Assembly: GCA_965219665.1 (NCBI GenBank)
Contig: CBDCOD010000017.1
Coordinates: forward strand, 1-64,000
DNA from: CBDCOD01 sp965219665
Lineage (GTDB): Bacteria; Pseudomonadota; Gammaproteobacteria; CAKMZV01
Direction: 5' to 3'
DNA length: 64,000 nucleotides
Text below: more notes on this DNA, generated by a model
Told to the model about the DNA's origin: nothing
The model's input: only the letters and a program-made list of their open reading frames with translations
The model's database searches: none
The DNA itself: not shown here
Position numbering within the stretch: position 1 is the first letter of the stretch

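Noticed and set aside
52990..64000. CRISPR or satellite DNA as explanation of the tandem array
   Set aside because: The period is 1827 bp, in frame, with continuous protein-like content and no spacers.
28889..64000. Type I-secreted RTX adhesin
   Set aside because: No GGxGxD nonapeptide arrays or terminal type I signal are seen; the C-terminus is a membrane sorting signal with an Arg cluster.

Overview
The window looks like a chromosomal segment of a moderately A+T-rich Gammaproteobacterium. Pointers are the rRNA leader with a boxA, a class A RNase P RNA, a glutamyl-Q tRNA(Asp) synthetase, malate synthase G, a three-gene PntAA/PntAB/PntB transhydrogenase, an OpgC-type membrane acyltransferase and a bufferin operon. 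I cannot name a genus. No insertion sequence, integrase, prophage, tRNA or CRISPR array was seen.

Layout. 0.2-3.7 kb: a 23S-5S rRNA unit on the minus strand with its own rRNA-type promoter and boxA but no 16S gene upstream. 3.8-6.1 kb: glycerate kinase and a frameshifted 2-hydroxyacid (hydroxypyruvate/glycerate) dehydrogenase. 6.2-9.5 kb: a tightly overlapped bufferin operon (bufA, bufB, bufC, ECF sigma factor, membrane anti-sigma candidate, small unknown gene) with a perfect 30-nt palindrome between bufA and bufB. 9.8-11.7 kb: a Ca-binding-type lipoprotein and a membrane-anchored LuxR-type protein. 12.0-14.8 kb: proton-translocating transhydrogenase. 15.0-17.4 kb: a DMT permease, a TRIC/UPF0126 protein and a periplasmic FGE-sulfatase-family protein. 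17.6-20.4 kb: a betaine/choline-type ABC transporter. 20.8-25.6 kb: VOC protein, OpgC, a LysE-like protein, pyrF, gluQ and a TSUP permease. 25.6-26.0 kb: rnpB. 26.1-26.5 kb: a broken gene ending in a JDVT-type C-terminal sorting signal. 26.7-28.9 kb: malate synthase G.

28.9-64.0 kb is one uninterrupted minus-strand reading frame that runs off the window edge: at least 11,703 residues. It is built of roughly 95 Calx-beta-like modules of two classes, followed by thrombospondin-type-3-like Asp-rich repeats, a choice-of-anchor U-type domain and a Gly-Gly-Cys/JDVT-like sorting signal. Its N-terminal visible part contains six near-identical 1827-bp (609-residue) tandem units, each of five modules. 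They are followed by two older, diverged copies of the same five-module unit.

Working together: hydroxypyruvate reductase-like enzyme plus glycerate kinase, and malate synthase G elsewhere in the window, point to growth on glyoxylate/glycolate or serine-type C2 compounds. The ABC transporter suggests osmolyte uptake. The bufferin operon suggests a copper or metal stress response run by its own ECF sigma factor. The giant protein, the lipoprotein with similar Asp-rich repeats and the broken sorting-signal gene suggest an elaborate calcium-dependent cell surface.
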